Notes under the pieces: model-generated | The model's input: only the letters and a program-made list of their open reading frames with translations | What the model was told of the DNA's origin: nothing | Database searches by the model: none | In this document: positions 1 through 10,174 of the stretch, one piece after another | Numbering within the stretch: position 1 is the first letter of the stretch | How the letters are laid out: each line of letters starts with the position of its first letter | NCBI GenBank assembly: GCA_951799405.1 | Contig: OX637334.1 | Coordinates: 4,092,001-4,156,000, forward strand | DNA: 64,000 nt | From: Agapetus fuscipes | Taxonomy: Eukaryota > Arthropoda > Insecta > Trichoptera > Glossosomatidae | Direction: 5' to 3' | Position numbers and translations under genes: made by a program

Positions 1-964
1 TCAATATAACTAGCAGTACCCCGAGCAACTGCCTCGTCCAAACTAAGAACATAGTCAAGGATCCGACTCATTATTCTCGGCGCACAATTAAGCCCGAACC
101 CGAGACGAGTCAAGTGATAAGTCTGATTTCGGAACTTCACTGTCTGGTACGGCCATAAAGTTTCGTCCACCTCGATCTGAAGGTAAGCAGACTTCAAGTC
201 CACCAACACGAGGGGCTCTGCCATCCGCCGCCACTCTCGCAACGATTGATCGCATGCAGCTGCATCAACACCTGGCCGACTTTCTACATGTTTATTAAGT
301 TCGCGATAGTCCAACACAGGGCGAACTTTATGTTTATTTGCCTGGACGATCGCCATCAGAGGCAGCAATCCTGCTTGCGCCTGATTTGAAGTCGGCTTCA
401 ACCAGCCCTCCTCAATCCATCGCTGGACCTCGTCCTCGTAGGCTTCCTTACATGGTCTATCAAAATTATTTTTATACGCGGCGACTCTGTTGGTTAGCTC
501 TGGCGGCCCCACCTTCCACCTCCATGCAACTTTCCAGCGTCCATGTGTTCTATCGAACACGGCATCAAAGTCTCTATCTTCTATGTGATGGTTCTTTGTC
601 CCTTCTACCGTTGCACCACACTCATTTTTGGCGAGAAAAATTTTTCCACTCGACACACAAACACCCCCCGCCACACTAATAAAATCCATACCCAACACTA
701 TGTCAGCCCCTGAAAACACCTTTTCCAGGAGTAAACAATCCAAGCTCACGGTCATCCCGAGCGCCTCCAGCTCAACGACCGCCCGTCCTGCACAAGAAAT
801 TCGAGAGCCGTCGACTGCTACGACGCTCTCGCAGGGCCTCGCCGACTTTTCTCCTGCCCACAAATCCGCCCTGACAATGGACCTCGAACAGCCCGTGTCC
901 ACTAGGGCTCTGACGCGCCTACCCTGTAGCCGCGCCTCCACCACAGGAAGCGCCGTTAATTTTT
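1..964 (-). CDS. LTR retrotransposon pol (protease and N-terminal reverse transcriptase), partial
   Basis: Seen: read on the minus strand in the -1 frame relative to gag, the frame stays open from about 962 to the window edge. It starts with an aspartic protease containing VDTGCSRSIV (DTG catalytic triad) near 870-900. A linker follows, then reverse transcriptase with RPVLDYRELNK near 300-330 and the first catalytic block VDLKSAYLQI near 180-210, then FGLNCAPR near 85-110. The window cuts the protein just at the Y-I of the expected YIDD box. Known: this domain order is that of Ty3/gypsy-type elements that make Gag-Pol by frameshifting. The RT is not a close match to classical gypsy or mag sequences I know, so the clade is left open. 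RNase H, integrase and the 3' LTR must lie left of the window. No stop or frameshift is visible, so the copy may be young. Confidence 0.85.
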
Positions 965-1708
965 CATGGAGGCTGCCGGCGCACAAGCCTCCTTCCGCCC
1001 GTTTCCCTTCTTTGGGCAATTCTTTAACACGTGGCCAGACTCCTGACAGGCCCAGCAGGTGACGGTAGTGTCCGTCCCACGCTTCAAACAGTCTTTTATC
1101 ATGTGCGGACCTCCGCACCTGTAGCACTTCAAGGGCTTTTTTCTTTCTACAGCCACCGATGAAAAAAATGGGCTGCGATACTCGCAGATGAGTAATCGCG
1201 CTTTAGCGACAATAGTTGGCAGCGGTGGCAATCCATCCCCGGATTCCAATTGAAGGCGGAGCTCCCTGGACACGGACTCGGGCATCCCAACGACCAACGA
1301 GAGCGCGAGGATGTTATCACTCAGTTTAACTCCGGCTTGCGAAGCCAGCATCCGTAAATCCGACACGAAGACGTCGACTTCCTCTCCTGGCTGCCAGCGC
1401 CTTTGCAAGAAACGACTCCAAGCTGAGAAGCGTCCGACACCAAACACACAGCTGAGTGCTTCAGCCGCCTTCTCCCCGTCACCCTGTGTCTCTTCTGGCA
1501 AGTCAGCAAACCGATCAAACGCCGCACCTCTCAAGAAAGATGCCAAGCAACGAGAAAGATTTATCTCCCCGTACAACTTCATCATCAATCGCAAACGTCT
1601 AAGCCACGGGTCAAACTCCCCGCCGACAAATGGCTCCATCACGTCCGCGAGTCTTGTAGACGAAATAGCTTGTGGTTTAAAGTCTTTTTCCATTTCTTTC
1701 TTTTCCAT
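956..1708 (-). CDS. LTR retrotransposon gag with two zinc knuckles
   Basis: Seen: a 250-residue ORF. The middle (about residues 25-165) has a Gag-like helical composition with WLRRLRLMMKL and WQPGEEVDVFVSDLR. Near the C-terminus are two CCHC-type knuckles, CYRCGGPHMIKDC (about 195-207) and CWACQESGHVLKNC (about 218-231). The second is a standard CX2CX4HX4C knuckle and the first has the same spacing. Known: Gag knuckles bind the element RNA. The stop codon at 956-958 is preceded by an A-run (960-964), and pol continues in the -1 frame. The ATG at 1708 is the first in frame and lies 33 nt inside a possible short LTR. The integrity of both frames argues for a recent insertion. Confidence 0.85.
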   Translation of the reverse strand: MEKKEMEKDFKPQAISSTRLADVMEPFVGGEFDPWLRRLRLMMKLYGEINLSRCLASFLRGAAFDRFADLPEETQGDGEKAAEALSCVFGVGRFSAWSRFLQRRWQPGEEVDVFVSDLRMLASQAGVKLSDNILALSLVVGMPESVSRELRLQLESGDGLPPLPTIVAKARLLICEYRSPFFSSVAVERKKPLKCYRCGGPHMIKDCLKRGTDTTVTCWACQESGHVLKNCPKKGNGRKEACAPAASMKN

Positions 1709-1741
1709 TATCGATATGTCACTTCACAACAAGAAGGTCGA

Positions 1742-1830
1742 TGTTCAACTGTTCACTCTCTTGTTTATTGACAGTGGAACATCAATTATTCAAATCTGAA
1801 TAATATTCCAAATAGTCAGTCTTGCCAACA
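1742..1830 (-). repeat. candidate short 5' LTR
   Basis: On the minus strand this 89-bp piece begins TGTTGG and ends GAACA, with a TGTT/AACA inverted end and an internal AATAAA about 25 bp before its end. It sits directly upstream of gag. Very short LTRs occur in some insect gypsy elements. No standard tRNA primer site beginning TGG follows it and the other LTR is off-window, so this is only a candidate. Confidence 0.3.
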
Positions 1831-2238
1831 CTACACCTAACAAATATAATATTATTATTATTATTCGGGCAATAATAAGCGGAGCAGCATAGATGACAGA
1901 AAGACAGTAAAAAAACAATCGCTATTGTACTGGTCAAACCTCAATCACTGGTCAGCGCGTGAAACATGAGTATGAGCAGTGGGAGGAGCGCGTTAACATT
2001 CTGCCGTCTTTACTTCCAGCCGAAGTAAATATTGATACATTTTGGTTGCTGGGATGGTCGAGGTGATAAGGGTTTGGCACTCTAATTTGCGTTATTGACA
2101 CTAACGCCAGTTCGAAACCAGCCTTGTCCTATCGACGATAAATTCGACCCTGGTTCAACAATGTCAATGCAAACAATTGCATTACAAGCTTCCGATTTCG
2201 CATGAAGACAAACTGGCCAAGTAAAATAAGTTGATGCA
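1831..2238. other. no gene recognised
   Basis: Contains a short ATT microsatellite at about 1845-1865 and, at 2105-2165, a fragment resembling SINE tails (GACCCTGGTTCAAC). Nothing else is recognised. Confidence 0.5.
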
Positions 2239-2488
2239 TTCTATAATCTATAATCTAAGTTGCAAGGATATATTCATTTAAAGCTCTCAGATGTATGCCC
2301 ACAAACCAACAAGTGTAGTTCGCGCTTACAAATGCTGAATGTGTACTTACAAATAAAATCCAAACCTCAAATGAACATAAGCCCCACAACTTTTGCCGAC
2401 CTTCCCTGAAACAGGGGTGACATTGGCAAAGTGAACCATTTTTTACAGTATGGGTGGTCAGCCTCATACCAACCTATAAGTCAAGGAA
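2239..2488 (-). mobile_element. family L repeat (LINE 3' tail), young subfamily
   Basis: Full-length ~250-bp copy read on the minus strand from TTCCTTGACTTATAGG to a (GATTA)-type tail. It differs from the copy at 53887-54132 at only about two positions. It lies in the intron directly downstream of PAN-gene exon 4, 38 bp from the splice donor. Confidence 0.85.
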
Positions 2489-2526
2489 ACATTCCTCTTC
2501 ACAAATCTATTGTTTTTTTATCTTAC

Positions 2527-5412
2527 CAGTCAAGCAAGTGTTTTCCAAATAGTCTGCATTCGGTTCATCCTCCAGCAGTTCTGGATGTGTCCTCCTCGTG
2601 AACCGACTCAGCGAACAGCTCCTCAGAGACGCATCGTAGGAGGCAGAGCGGCACACAAAGCTGAACTCCTCCAGGCACTTGTCCTCGCACTCGGTGCGGT
2701 TGGAGGCGATGACCTCCTTCAGGTCTGCCGAGGGTAGCTTCAGTTTCTTGCGGGGATGACGCTCAAAGACGTAGCGCCTGCTGGGGCATTGACGCTCCGG
2801 ACGGTCGGCTGGAATCAAAGAAAGTGTCAGTATTATGGCCGAGAGGGCCAAGCGGCTGATCTTTCTAGTGTATTTGGAATAGAATAACGTTGGTTCGATC
2901 CCCGTTTGGGTCATTTGACCATAACTTTTACCCTAGTTCAAGATGAAGATAAAATGTGCATATTAGGTCTGGAGAATGAAAGGGTTGGACTAGCAGCAGT
3001 GGCTGAAGTTGATCAAGGCGGCCAATACTAAAACCCGGGTTCTCGCGGCATTTATGATTGTAATGATATTTCTGAGAGCTGTTATTCAGGTGGGTGAAGT
3101 GGTCAGACGCAAATACATGTCAAAATTTAAAAAAATCAAAACATGATTTATATTTTAAAGCTTATAAAAAAGTTTGAACTTATAAAAAAGGATTAAATGC
3201 GATCCGCACGTGAATTGAAATAGACAATAATGTGTCTGCACCTGGTCGGTTTGCTAGAGAATAGGTAAATAAATATATTTTTTAATGGTTGCTAAGGACG
3301 GCAGTCCCGTACAAGACAGACGTTTGCTCGCCGAGAAAAAGTTCTTAATTAAAAATGTGCCAATTTTATTGTTCCAGTTCCTAATAAAGTTCTCAACTGA
3401 TGCTTTGTAAAATTGTTTCATTTACTTTGTGGTCGTATAAAAAGTATTGTATGCCACTGCACGTAATTACTCAATCGCTTTTTTTTTTTTACATGATTAA
3501 ATGACTACTCACATTTCAAGCAGATTTCCGAGAAGTGCACGCTGTTCGGCACCAGCATCAGACTGCCTATCCCCTCTGGGGCAGCCTGCTCCCTGGTCAG
3601 GTAGCAGGTGGACTCTTCGTACTCCGGCGCGCCGCTGAAGGAGGCGATCCTGCTGCCGGGCTGGAAGTCGAAGGAGGAGCAGGCGCGCACCAGGTTGTTG
3701 GTGGCCGTGCGGTCCCGCAGACACAGGTCCTGGCACTTCTCCAGCACGCGGAAGGGAGGCGAGGTGTCTCTCACCTGGAAGATGAAGCAGATTCATGTAG
3801 GATACTGTTGAAGATGAAATGGGTCTTAAACACTGGATTCGAAACACTAGACTCGAAAGTATTTGTGATATCCGTTTCAAACTACCTCAACTCAAGACAT
3901 AGTAAGAAAGAGGACAAAAAAGTTTCGAGTGGGACTTCACTGTTAACAGGAAAATGTGAGAGATTCCAAAAAAAAAAACATCTGCGTTATTGGCTATTAC
4001 TAAAATGTCATCTCTGCTCAAAAATTGTGCACACGCGCTTATATGTAAAATAAGGAATTCATATTATTTGTATTCTCACAAGCAGATACGTAAGTTCGCG
4101 CTTGCACGTGCCGCATGTGAACCTACGACATAAAAACCCAAATCTCAAATTTACATATACCCTTTCACTCTTGCTGACCTTCCCTGAAACAGGGGTGACA
4201 CTGATAATTTTTTATTTTTTTAAATAGATTTGTGAAGAGGAATGCAATTCACCAAGATATTCTGCCTGACCAGAAACAGGTATTAATATCATCAATTGAA
4301 AATTCATTATTGTTTTTATTAATGAATTATTAATTAATAATTACCCAATAACATCTGTTGAACCAGGGTCAAAGTTAAAGTCAAGTGTCCCAAGTGGGGA
4401 TCGAATCAACGTTATTCTGTTCCAAATACGCTAGTAAGATCGGCCTCTTAGCCCCCTAGGCCATAACAACGATAAATGAACTTTTTTCTACAGCATGGGT
4501 GGTCAGCCGCATACCTATAACCTATAATAATTAATCCATTATTATAAAACTTTCGAAGAATGAATTAGTTGGTGCTTTCTTTTGTGGACAAAATTTGGGG
4601 CATTGTGGAACAAAAAAATTGTGGGTTTTTAAAAGACTTACAACATCGTCGTCGAACCCTTGCAGTTGTTGATTAGGCAGTCTCTCGTACATTACTCTAC
4701 CGGCCCCTTGGTTACACGTTGTTTGACCTGAAATCATACAAACAGATAGGTATCCTTAAATACCAAGGCCTACAAAGCTCTACATGGATCAGCCCCAGAA
4801 TACTTGTGTGATTCACTGGAAAAAGCGGTGGTGACAGCGCGTGGGCAGACTCTACGATCAATGGACTCGATCAAGATTCTGCTCCAGATCCCAAAAAGAT
4901 CGATTAGAACAGTCTTTGGAGACCGTGCTTTTTGCACAGCGGCACCGGTGGCCTGAGGGAGTCTCCGACAGTGGCGGGCTTCAGGAGAAGCCTCAAGACG
5001 CGCCTGTTTCCAGGATCAAACCATGCCCTTCCGTGGTGATGATGAAGATGATGATGATGGATGATTTCTTTCCTGTGGCGCCATTTAATGGTCCAGGACC
5101 ATCTCAAGGGCGCCATGGCTTCTGGAGAAAAGTAGTGTCTTCAGTTCCTTTCTGAAGGTGGTGGTAGGCTGGTTCGCGCGAACTGATCGAAGGAGGGAGG
5201 CGAGAGTCAGGAGAAAATAACCCAAATGTGTGCAGTTACGTACGCAGCGCCTTTGAGGTGACTGTGGTCATGAAAATGCGCTACAGTTTTTATTTTCCAT
5301 TTCATTTTAAGGAGATGAAGAAGTAGTCTTGCTCACCATTAGCCATCATCTTGAGCAATGTAAGCACGGTGAGGGCCTGCATGACACCGGACATGTGATG
5401 TTTTCTTCTCAT
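2527..5412 (-). CDS. secreted PAN/apple-domain protein, four 5' exons (3' end missing)
   Basis: Exons on the minus strand: 5412-5337, 4727-4642, 3774-3513 and 2808-2527, each with AG/GT borders. Their phases (1, 0, 1, 1) join without gap, giving 235 residues. Residues 1-25 form a signal peptide (MRRKHHMSGV..., hydrophobic core ALTVLTLL); a second in-frame ATG at 5394 could be the start instead. PAN domain 1 runs from about C30 to C138 (GRVMYERLPNQQLQGFDDD, CQDLCLRD). PAN domain 2 runs from about C149 to C232 (CEDKCLEEFSFVCRS, RSCSLSRFTRR, YLENTC). Known: two PAN modules with this FxCRS and CxLS pattern occur in insect PAN-ZP proteins such as NompA, neyo, nyobe and morpheyus, which shape apical extracellular matrix and cuticle. 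A ZP domain would have to be encoded after the visible donor at 2526 and is not seen, so the exact family is inference. Exon GC content is far above the introns. No stop codon interrupts the joined frame. Confidence 0.85.
2832..2945 (+). mobile_element. SINE fragment with type-II tRNA-like head
   Basis: GGCCGAGAGGGCCAAG resembles the A-box region of Leu/Ser tRNAs, and GGTTCGATCCCC is a B box about 50 bp later. A copy of the same family is at 4330-4478 on the other strand. It lies in intron 3 of the PAN gene. Confidence 0.5.
2946..3512. other. intron 3 of the PAN gene, with an M3 element fragment
   Basis: AT-rich. 3240-3345 carries a fragment of the M3 family (GCTAAGGACGGCAGTC, CTCGCCGAGAAAAAG). 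The rest is unrecognised. Confidence 0.5.
4052..4528 (-). mobile_element. family L copy split by a SINE insertion
   Basis: Family L sequence runs 4052-4212 and resumes at about 4481-4528. The two parts are separated by ~270 bp holding a minus-strand SINE with a type-II tRNA-like head (about 4330-4478, B box GGTTCGATCCCC diverged). It lies in intron 2 of the PAN gene. Confidence 0.6.
4756..5160 (+). pseudogene. L2/CR1-like LINE reverse transcriptase C-terminal remnant
   Basis: Translation gives TKAYKALHGSAPEYLCDSL, then IRTVFGDRAFCTAAPVA followed by a stop where W is expected. This is the typical C-terminal pattern of L2/CR1 proteins (YKALHG.AP.YL ... GDRAF...AP..WN.LP). It is an old, broken fragment in intron 1 of the PAN gene. 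Confidence 0.7.
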
Positions 5413-5613
5413 CTTTGTATCTTATTAATTTATTCTTCTTTCTCTAATGTTGCTTCGGGTTATAACCGGAGATGCCCGAACATTGCCCCTCCCTGGGAAA
5501 CAAAACAAAAACAAAGCGATTATTACTGGATTAATTTAAATAAAGTTGATTATGAGAAACCTCCACGTTAATAATTAATTAATCGGATAGTTTGGCGTAA
5601 GGCTGAGTGTCTC

Positions 5614-5895
5614 AATATCGATCCCTTAAATGTAAAATTGAATAAGAGACATATTGAGCTGACATGGATTTCTATTCTGAGATAGATACACCTTTTTTCT
5701 TATATTCTATTAGAACAACACTTAAAAAGTATGATAATCCTGTAATTTTACAAGTTTTTCATGGGCACTTCCTTGTAATTAGTTTACTTACATACTATGA
5801 GAAGTTACACCCACTGAATTGTTTTATCCACGATTTCTCAAATCAGTGAATCAGCACTTATTCAGTTTTACCTTTAGAGTGTCGATATAAAACTC
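5614..5895 (-). mobile_element. M4 inverted-repeat element
   Basis: Left end ATATCGATCCCTTAAATG and right end AAGGTAAAACTGAATAAGTG (minus strand) are an imperfect inverted pair. The interior matches the copies at 32396-32715 and 63363-63625. No coding capacity. Confidence 0.6.
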
Positions 5896-5984
5896 GACAC
5901 AAAAAAGGACCAATAAATCTGCAAAGGTCGCAAAGATATACTGACATATGAACTGGGTGAGAGGTGGTGGGAGAGTGCTATGCC

Positions 5985-6140
5985 TACAAGCAGACACATG
6001 TAAGTCCGCACTTACTCATGCATGTGTACACACAAAATAAACCAATGAAACTAAAAGTGGGGTGGCATTAGTAAAAGTGAACGAAGCTTTTATAGCATGG
6101 GCGGTCAGCCTTTTACCAACCTTTTAGCCGAGGAACTGAA
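5985..6140 (-). mobile_element. degraded family L copy
   Basis: Shares the pieces CAAGCAGACA, ATGGGCGGTCAGCC and a diverged CCTTTTAGCCGAGGAA end with family L. Confidence 0.5.
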
Positions 6141-6149
6141 ACTGTAACT

Positions 6150-6280
6150 GTAACTCTGTCGCCATTTCGCTAGGGGTGGCCAGAGCCTCTGCAGAGTTGC
6201 CTCCATTTTTTCCTATCCTGACATACCTCTCTCAATTCCTTCATATCCAACACCTTTTTCATGCATTTTCTTCTTTTACG
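6150..6280 (-). pseudogene. RTE-like LINE C-terminus remnant
   Basis: The minus strand reads MKKVLDMKELREVCQDRKKW, then RQLCRGSGHP. It aligns by eye with the C-terminus of the ORF at 24064-24987 (MKKVMTLEEMKEVCKDRKKW). Related short remnants occur at 14255-14390, 38980-39040, 49505-49590 and 63626-63720. Confidence 0.65.
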
Positions 6281-6289
6281 CTCACTTGT

Positions 6290-6370
6290 CACATATGACC
6301 CCTTCGGAGACAACGCGGTAATAAGTTGCACTTTATGTATAGCTTAGTTGCGTTGCAAATTTGGACAACG
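6290..6370 (+). mobile_element. S1 SINE 3' fragment
   Basis: Contains CGACCCCTTCGGAGA-like and GCTTAGTTGCGTTGC segments that are the conserved 3' half of family S1. Confidence 0.5.
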
Positions 6371-6435
6371 CTATTGCCAAGTGAGCAGTAGTTCGATCCT
6401 TAGCTTCCCTCTTTACGATAGTTTTAGCCTGTACT

Positions 6436-6691
6436 AATCTAATCTAATCTAATCTAAGCTGCAAAGATATATATCATTTAAGTTTTATATTAAATGCATT
6501 CCCACAAGCAGATATGTATAATTTCGCCGCATGTGGACCTACAATATAAAAACCCAATCTCAAATGAACATAAGCCTTGCAACTCTTGCCGTCCTTCCCT
6601 GAAACAGAGGTGACATTGGCAAAGTGAACCAATTTTTACATTATGGGTGGTCAGCCGCATAACAACCTATAAGTCAAGGAACTGTTAAAAC
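6436..6691 (-). mobile_element. family L repeat, full length
   Basis: Tail of repeated TAATC at the left, constant end CCTATAAGTCAAGGAA at the right, and the conserved core CTTCCCTGAAACAG with TGACATTGGCAAAGTG. Confidence 0.85.
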
Positions 6692-7126
6692 CTGTACCCT
6701 TAGTATAAAATATCCTTTTAATTTCCTACCATTGCTTAGTAAAATATATGTATAAAAGATTCAAGAGCAATCCACGAGAGTGATTTAGTTTGCTATGCAT
6801 ATATTTTTTTACTTTTAAAAAAATGTTTAAATGTCATTTAGCGTCCATTCGGTTTTTAAGTTTATTGGGGGAACAAAATTAATTTAATTAGCATATAATT
6901 CAGGTAAAAATAGAAAAATTCAATTAAAATTTGCATAATTACGCCATTCTACCTACCCATTAAAATAACGGGAGTTTCTGATGCATAGTTAATTATTTTT
7001 AGGGAATAAAATTCATCAAATTAACAAATTTGAATTCAAAACAGCATAAGTAAAAAATAAAAATTATTTGAGAATCGGATCTAGCATCGCCATATTATAA
7101 AACGTCGCTTCCGACAGTTCACCATC
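6692..7126. other. AT-rich, no gene recognised
   Basis: Unrecognised AT-rich sequence between two family L copies. Confidence 0.5.
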
Positions 7127-7385
7127 TAATCTAATCTAATCTAATCTAAGCTGCAAGGATATATATCATTTAAGATTTCTATTAAATGCATTCCCACAAG
7201 CAGACATGTATAATTTCGCGCTAACACATGCCGCATGTGGACCTACATTATTAAAACCCAATCCCAAATGAACATAAGCCCTGCAACTCTTGCCGTCCTT
7301 CCCTGAAACAGGGGTGACATTGGCAAAGTGAACCATTTTTTACTGTATGGGTGGTCAGCCGCATACCAACCTATAAGTCAAGTTC
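7127..7385 (-). mobile_element. family L repeat, full length
   Basis: (TAATC)n tail at the left, constant end CCTATAAGTCAAG at the right. It faces the plus-strand copy starting at about 7445. Confidence 0.85.
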
Positions 7386-7444
7386 ACCATACAGTTCACC
7401 ATACAGTCAGCTATTTCGATCGTGGTTCATATTTTAACCAACTA

Positions 7445-7690
7445 ATGATTCATTGCTATCAGCCTAACCGCCCATACTGTAAAAAATAATTCACTTTGCC
7501 AATGCCCCTCTTGTTTCAGAAAGGACGGCAAAAATTGCAAAGGCTTATGATCATTTGAGGCTTGGATTTTGATTTGTAAGTACGCATTTGTAAGCGCGAA
7601 TTTAAACGAGTAGGTATGCTTGCGGGCTTGCATTTAATGTGAATTTTAAATGTTAATATATCTTTGCAGCTTAGATTATAGATTATTAGA
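7445..7690 (+). mobile_element. family L repeat, older subfamily
   Basis: Starts in the GCGGCTGACC-like region and ends in GCAGCTTAGATTATAGATTA. Together with 7127-7385 it forms a head-to-head inverted pair. Confidence 0.75.
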
Positions 7691-7694
7691 TTGG

Positions 7695-7865
7695 CTTATT
7701 CAGACTTCACAAGAAATGAGTATTAGCCCCTGATTCAACCGAAGTGGTTGGTGTAATACGCCACCCCCTTACCTGTAAAATAAATAGCTTCTACTCGCCA
7801 CATGCGTGTACGCGGAAAGAAGTTACACTATATGTGCGGCTTAGTTGCGAGTTGCGTTGCTTTAT
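7695..7865 (+). mobile_element. S1 SINE, 5'-truncated
   Basis: Carries TTCACAAGAAATGAG, GAAGTGGTTGGTGTAA and AAGAAGTTACACTATATG, the body and 3' part of family S1, without the tRNA-like head. Confidence 0.65.
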
Positions 7866-8134
7866 GCTACGCCCATAAACGCAGGGACTTTCTAACGCAC
7901 GTTACCCTATTCTAGTTCACAATAGTCATTATCCTGGTATAAATTGAGAGCAATTGAACGTTCAACTTATTGTTAGACGAAATAGCTTCACGCGATCGTT
8001 CAAATGGCGAACGGAAACCGCTTTGTATGGGAACTATGCGTTCTCACGAACTGAAAATAAATGCCCATCAATCGAGTCAGAATTCCCACAAAATTAATCT
8101 ATACATTGATTTTCAAAATGTAAATATCTATCTA

Positions 8135-8375
8135 TTTATCTACAATCTAAATCGCACATATATAATAATGTTTAAGATTCATATTTAATGTATGCACGCA
8201 AACAGACGTATGTAACTTCGCGCTGACACAAATGCTGCATGTATAGTAAAGAAAATAAAAGCTCGAATAGAAATAAGCCCTGAAACTCTTGCCGCTCTTC
8301 CCTGAAACAGGGATGACATTGACAAAATGAACAATTTTGTACAAAATGGACGGTGAACCTACCTTAAATCAAAGA
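8135..8375 (-). mobile_element. family L repeat, diverged
   Basis: Diverged in the tail but with the core CTTCCCTGAAACAGGGATG. The region between it and 7865 is unrecognised. Confidence 0.65.
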
Positions 8376-8441
8376 ACAAAGTAAAAATACACATTTAACT
8401 TCGTAAAACAAATAGTAGAATGGAAAACGTCGGATGATTAA

Positions 8442-8679
8442 GGCCTGTTGCACCAAACTCCAATCAGACAAAAATCAAAATTAAGTGTGATTTCTTCCAT
8501 CAAATCAAAAATTTGGTTACATATACGAAAGTCAGCTGATGTACATCATCTTTCCTGAACAAATTCCATCATATTATTTCCCACTTCCGAGAAATATTTA
8601 ACCGAAGTCCTTACCAAAATTAAGCAATCAGATTTCATGCGTCAATCAAGTATTGATTGGAGGTTGGTGCAACAGGCCC
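8442..8679. mobile_element. TTAA-flanked MITE (GGCCTGTTGCACCAA ends)
   Basis: Inverted ends GGCCTGTTGCACCAA / TTGGTGCAACAGGCCC are flanked by TTAA on both sides (8438-8441, 8680-8683), the target-site duplication of piggyBac-type transposases. 238 bp, no ORF, so non-autonomous. Confidence 0.8.
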
Positions 8680-8683
8680 TTAA

Positions 8684-9004
8684 AATCTCCTGGATGACCG
8701 AGCCGCGTATATTGAGGTTCTTTCCCATATGAAGTTCAGGAAAGAACTCCAAATGTCTGTCAATAGACAGTTCTAAGTCAGTGCTTTTATTGTCGAGGCA
8801 CAGTATACAATTGGAAAGACGTAGGACGTCACAGCTCGTAGACGTAACTCCGATGTCAGATTTTTGTTAGTCAACATTTTCATATTGATCAAGGCTACTT
8901 GTGCTTGCTTGCGTCATGTCCCAAATTGAAATAAGTGAACAACCAAGGTACATATTTAAGCATTTTCCCATTTAAATAATTTCATCCCTCTTAAACCATG
9001 TAAT
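8684..9004. other. no gene recognised
   Basis: No family or reading frame recognised. Confidence 0.5.
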
Positions 9005-9009
9005 CAAGT

Positions 9010-9215
9010 TTCAATATATGTAAGTTCGGAAGCCCTAAGTGGGCCTTGGCTGAATCGAGGATTCTCCTTCACGTTTGCATGTCCATTGCCTTTTCTTCTC
9101 TAGCTACATCTGCTTTGGCTGCATCTGCATTGACACTGTCCATCCGACACATTTTTGGTATTTCTGGTCTCCTTCGGCCTTGTGGGGCTGAGAATATTAG
9201 GCGCTTAACGCGTCA
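9010..9215 (-). pseudogene. LINE reverse transcriptase C-terminus remnant
   Basis: The minus strand reads GRRRPEIPKMCRMDSV, then RRILDSAKAHLGLPN. This is the basic GRRR.P..W.D ... WR pattern found at the end of RTE-like LINE proteins. Broken and old. Confidence 0.5.
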
Positions 9216-9240
9216 TCCATTCTATCTCTTCTGTTGTAAG

Positions 9241-9900
9241 TTGGAACAATTAAACTGCCTTGGTATTTGAAGCTTTCTATTATTGAAACATTTAAGATAT
9301 TTTCTTCCATCTTACTTTCTAACCAACCCTTTTAATGACGTATGTGTTCCAAATCTAAACAATGTCCAAAAAGTGAACGCTATGAAATAATTGAGTCTGG
9401 ACCAATTTAGCCTCTGTCTGTGACCTTTAGTTCACTTTTTGATGAAGTTGTCGCATGAATAATTAAAACAAACTTAATTATTTGATGGCTTATTCAAAAT
9501 GTTGCCAGCACAAAGGTGTCGGATGACCTCTTGGATTGTTTTAAATGGTTCACGGTCATTTCTAGAGCCTGGCAACACAAACACCCGGATGTTGGCCACT
9601 CTAAATCATTTTATAAACTATGCCCACTTTTTTGTTTCGAGCCCACTAGCCATAAAGTATATTTGGAAAACCATTTTAGCGAATTGAATAAATCACAGAT
9701 GGCAACCTTCGGAAACAGATAAAATGTAAAGTTTTTGTGGAATTAATTCCAACTCTAATGCAGTCACCATCGAATTTTATTGTATTCCAATAATTACTGT
9801 TTTTAATGATGTGTTATTACTTTACTCTAACATTAAACACGGCTCACTTTCATGGTCGGTATGATACGGCAAATTGTTTTTGTTTTCTTTCGGGTTAGAC
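9241..9900. other. no gene recognised
   Basis: Two short overlapping open frames near 9499-9722 have no recognisable domain. Confidence 0.45.
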
Positions 9901-9904
9901 CCAA

Positions 9905-10155
9905 AGGCCTACCTAGGATCAAAACTAGGAGGGGGCCAGCCATGGTCGTACAGGTTGTTACATTTTGGTGGATCAATCCAAATATTTAGTGTTTTTTTTG
10001 TATGCTCATTAAAGCAGTGATTATCAACTAAGTTATTAAAATGGCTATTTTAATCAATTTCATCAAAAAAAATAAAAACGATTAAGGTATTTTTTTACTT
10101 CCAGGCAGGCGGGGGCAGCTGCCCCTCCCAGCCCCTTGCTGGGTACGCCCATGGT
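9905..10155. mobile_element. MITE candidate (GGGCGTACCCAGC-type ends)
   Basis: The right end on the minus strand reads GGGCGTACCCAGCAAGG and pairs imperfectly with GGCCTACCTAGGATC at the left, with G-rich subterminal stretches on both sides. No clear target duplication was found. Confidence 0.45.
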
Positions 10156-10174
10156 TAGACCATGTTCTATTGCA

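Noticed and set aside
338..1799. Plus-strand open frames opposite gag and pol
   Set aside because: They are antisense shadows of the minus-strand retrotransposon, which has clear protease, RT and zinc-knuckle motifs.
2255..2467. ~70-residue frame conserved between 2255 and 53899
   Set aside because: It is the family L repeat read in one frame; identity reflects recent DNA duplication, not protein selection.
3535..4053. Plus-strand frames over PAN exons 3 and 4 (also 2510-2737)
   Set aside because: Antisense to exons whose splice sites and phases fit exactly.
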